Below are positions 33,019 through 33,549 of a stretch of DNA of 33,549 bases, piece by piece. The stretch is from Rhodobiaceae bacterium. Lineage in GTDB: Bacteria > Pseudomonadota > Alphaproteobacteria > RS24. Below the pieces are notes generated by a model. It worked only from the letters and a program-made list of their open reading frames with translations. It was not told where the DNA came from and did not search any database. A program made the position numbers and the translations under genes. The stretch covers positions 1 through 33,549 of the forward strand of contig JABJKE010000018.1 in assembly GCA_018660505.1 (NCBI GenBank). Reading direction: 5' to 3'. How positions within the stretch are numbered: position 1 is the stretch's first letter; the number at the start of each line of letters is the position of its first letter.

Positions 33019-33549
33019 TTAGCTCAAATCCGCTAACGGCCAACGCGCCAAAGCCGGCGTGGCCAGGGCGTCCGCAATAGGTTCGCCGCCCGCCACCCTA
33101 TCGGCGCCAGCCATTCGCTCGGCGCCGGCCATCCGCTCGGCGCCCGCCCAAGCAATCATCGCCGCATTATCAGTGCATAAAGCTGGTGGCGGCACGCAAA
33201 GCGCATAGCCTTGCTGGCTCGCCTCGCTTTGCAAGCGGGCGCGCAGCGCCTGATTGGCCGCCACACCGCCCGCCACCACCAGCGGCACCTCGCCCGATAG
33301 ATTATGCAGCATCCGAAAATGCTGCATGGCATTGGCCGTGCGGTCGGCCAAACAATCCATCACCGCCGCCTGAAAACTTGCTGCCAAATCGCGTACATGG
33401 GCATCGGTTAGCGGCGCCAATTTATCAGCCTTTTGGCGCAGCGCCGTCTTCAGACCCGAAAACGAAAACGCGCAAGCCAGTTCCGCCCCCGTGCCCGTAT
33501 CCAAATTATGTCTATCGATCAGCGGTCGCGGCAAAGGATAGGCTTCTGG
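33019..33549 (-). CDS. tsaD: tRNA N6-adenosine threonylcarbamoyltransferase TsaD, C-terminal part
   Basis: This is the last 176 codons of a gene running off the right edge; the frame is open to 33549. TsaD transfers threonylcarbamoyl to A37 of ANN-reading tRNAs. The family pieces seen are Phe-Ser-Phe-Ser-Gly-Leu-Lys-Thr-Ala, Val-Val-Ala-Gly-Gly-Val-Ala-Ala-Asn, and Cys-Thr-Asp-Asn-Ala-Ala-Met-Ile-Ala with the metal-binding Asp. After this the chain has an unusual repeat, Ala-Glu-Arg-Met-Ala-Gly twice and a third degenerate copy, before the normal Arg-Trp-Pro-Leu end. The repeat lengthens a loop that is short in typical members. Confidence 0.93.
   Translation of the reverse strand, partial: PEAYPLPRPLIDRHNLDTGTGAELACAFSFSGLKTALRQKADKLAPLTDAHVRDLAASFQAAVMDCLADRTANAMQHFRMLHNLSGEVPLVVAGGVAANQALRARLQSEASQQGYALCVPPPALCTDNAAMIAWAGAERMAGAERMAGADRVAGGEPIADALATPALARWPLADLS
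33101..33149. repeat. 18-bp tandem repeat inside tsaD
   Basis: Units at 33101-33118 and 33119-33136 are 18 bases long and differ at two positions; a partial third copy runs from 33137. A more degenerate unit may precede at 33083-33100. Because the unit is a multiple of three, gain or loss of copies keeps the reading frame. Confidence 0.8.

Overview
The window looks like a stretch of alphaproteobacterial chromosome. The grounds are gene content and order: a CnoX-type thioredoxin/TPR protein followed by a LON-substrate-domain protein and a Trm112-like protein, a DUF1674/SDHAF4 succinate dehydrogenase assembly factor, a UbiH-type ubiquinone hydroxylase, an ftsK-lolA-xthA run, and a gpsA-YciI-EVE run close to tsaD. 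Coding sequence is moderately GC-rich. The extreme left (about 360-1040) and the interval 32467-32724 are visibly AT-richer. No insertion sequence, CRISPR array, rRNA or replication origin was seen.

Layout. 1-357: C-terminal end of a sulfatase-like protein. 358-1042: accessory scar with a 3' half of tRNA-Arg(CCG), a small and probably truncated lipoprotein and a possible integrase stub, ending at an intact tRNA-Gly(GCC). 1303-3185 (+): cnoX, LON-domain protein, Trm112-like protein. 3192-4502 (-): UbiH-family hydroxylase. 4705-5974: ammonium transporter behind a textbook sigma-54 promoter, closed by a terminator. 6125-11916 (+): DapC-like aminotransferase, ftsK, lolA, an unrecognised acidic protein and xthA. 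12007-14415 (+): two different acyl-CoA dehydrogenase-superfamily enzymes and a terminator. 14515-19654 (+): exbB, exbD, exbD, vWA protein, large helical-repeat periplasmic protein. 19663-25214 (-): purH, heparinase-like, rpe, rsmB. 25267-26041 (+): SDHAF4-like protein and a secreted nuclease. 26038-31627 (-), transcribed right to left: gpsA, YciI, EVE, Rieske, MFS, acs. 31769-32984 (+): tetR and a 40-42 aa membrane protein with structured 3' DNA. 33019-33549 (-): C-terminal part of tsaD.

The most interesting part is 14515-19654. It encodes a proton-channel motor of the TonB/Tol type in which the protein in the TonB/TolA position carries a von Willebrand factor A domain. Its single membrane helix has the SxxxH spacing of the TonB/TolA SHLS motif. 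One of its two ExbD proteins keeps the essential membrane Asp and the other has Asn there. A signal-peptide-bearing helical-repeat protein closes the operon. This suggests an energised envelope machine with a metal-dependent binding head.

The second candidate is 31769-32984. The same inverted repeat (TGAATA-N10-TATTCA) lies in front of tetR and again beside the -35 region of a strong promoter for a tiny membrane protein. The module sits between gpsA and tsaD, which are often close neighbours in this group. It reads as a self-contained TetR switch controlling one small membrane protein.
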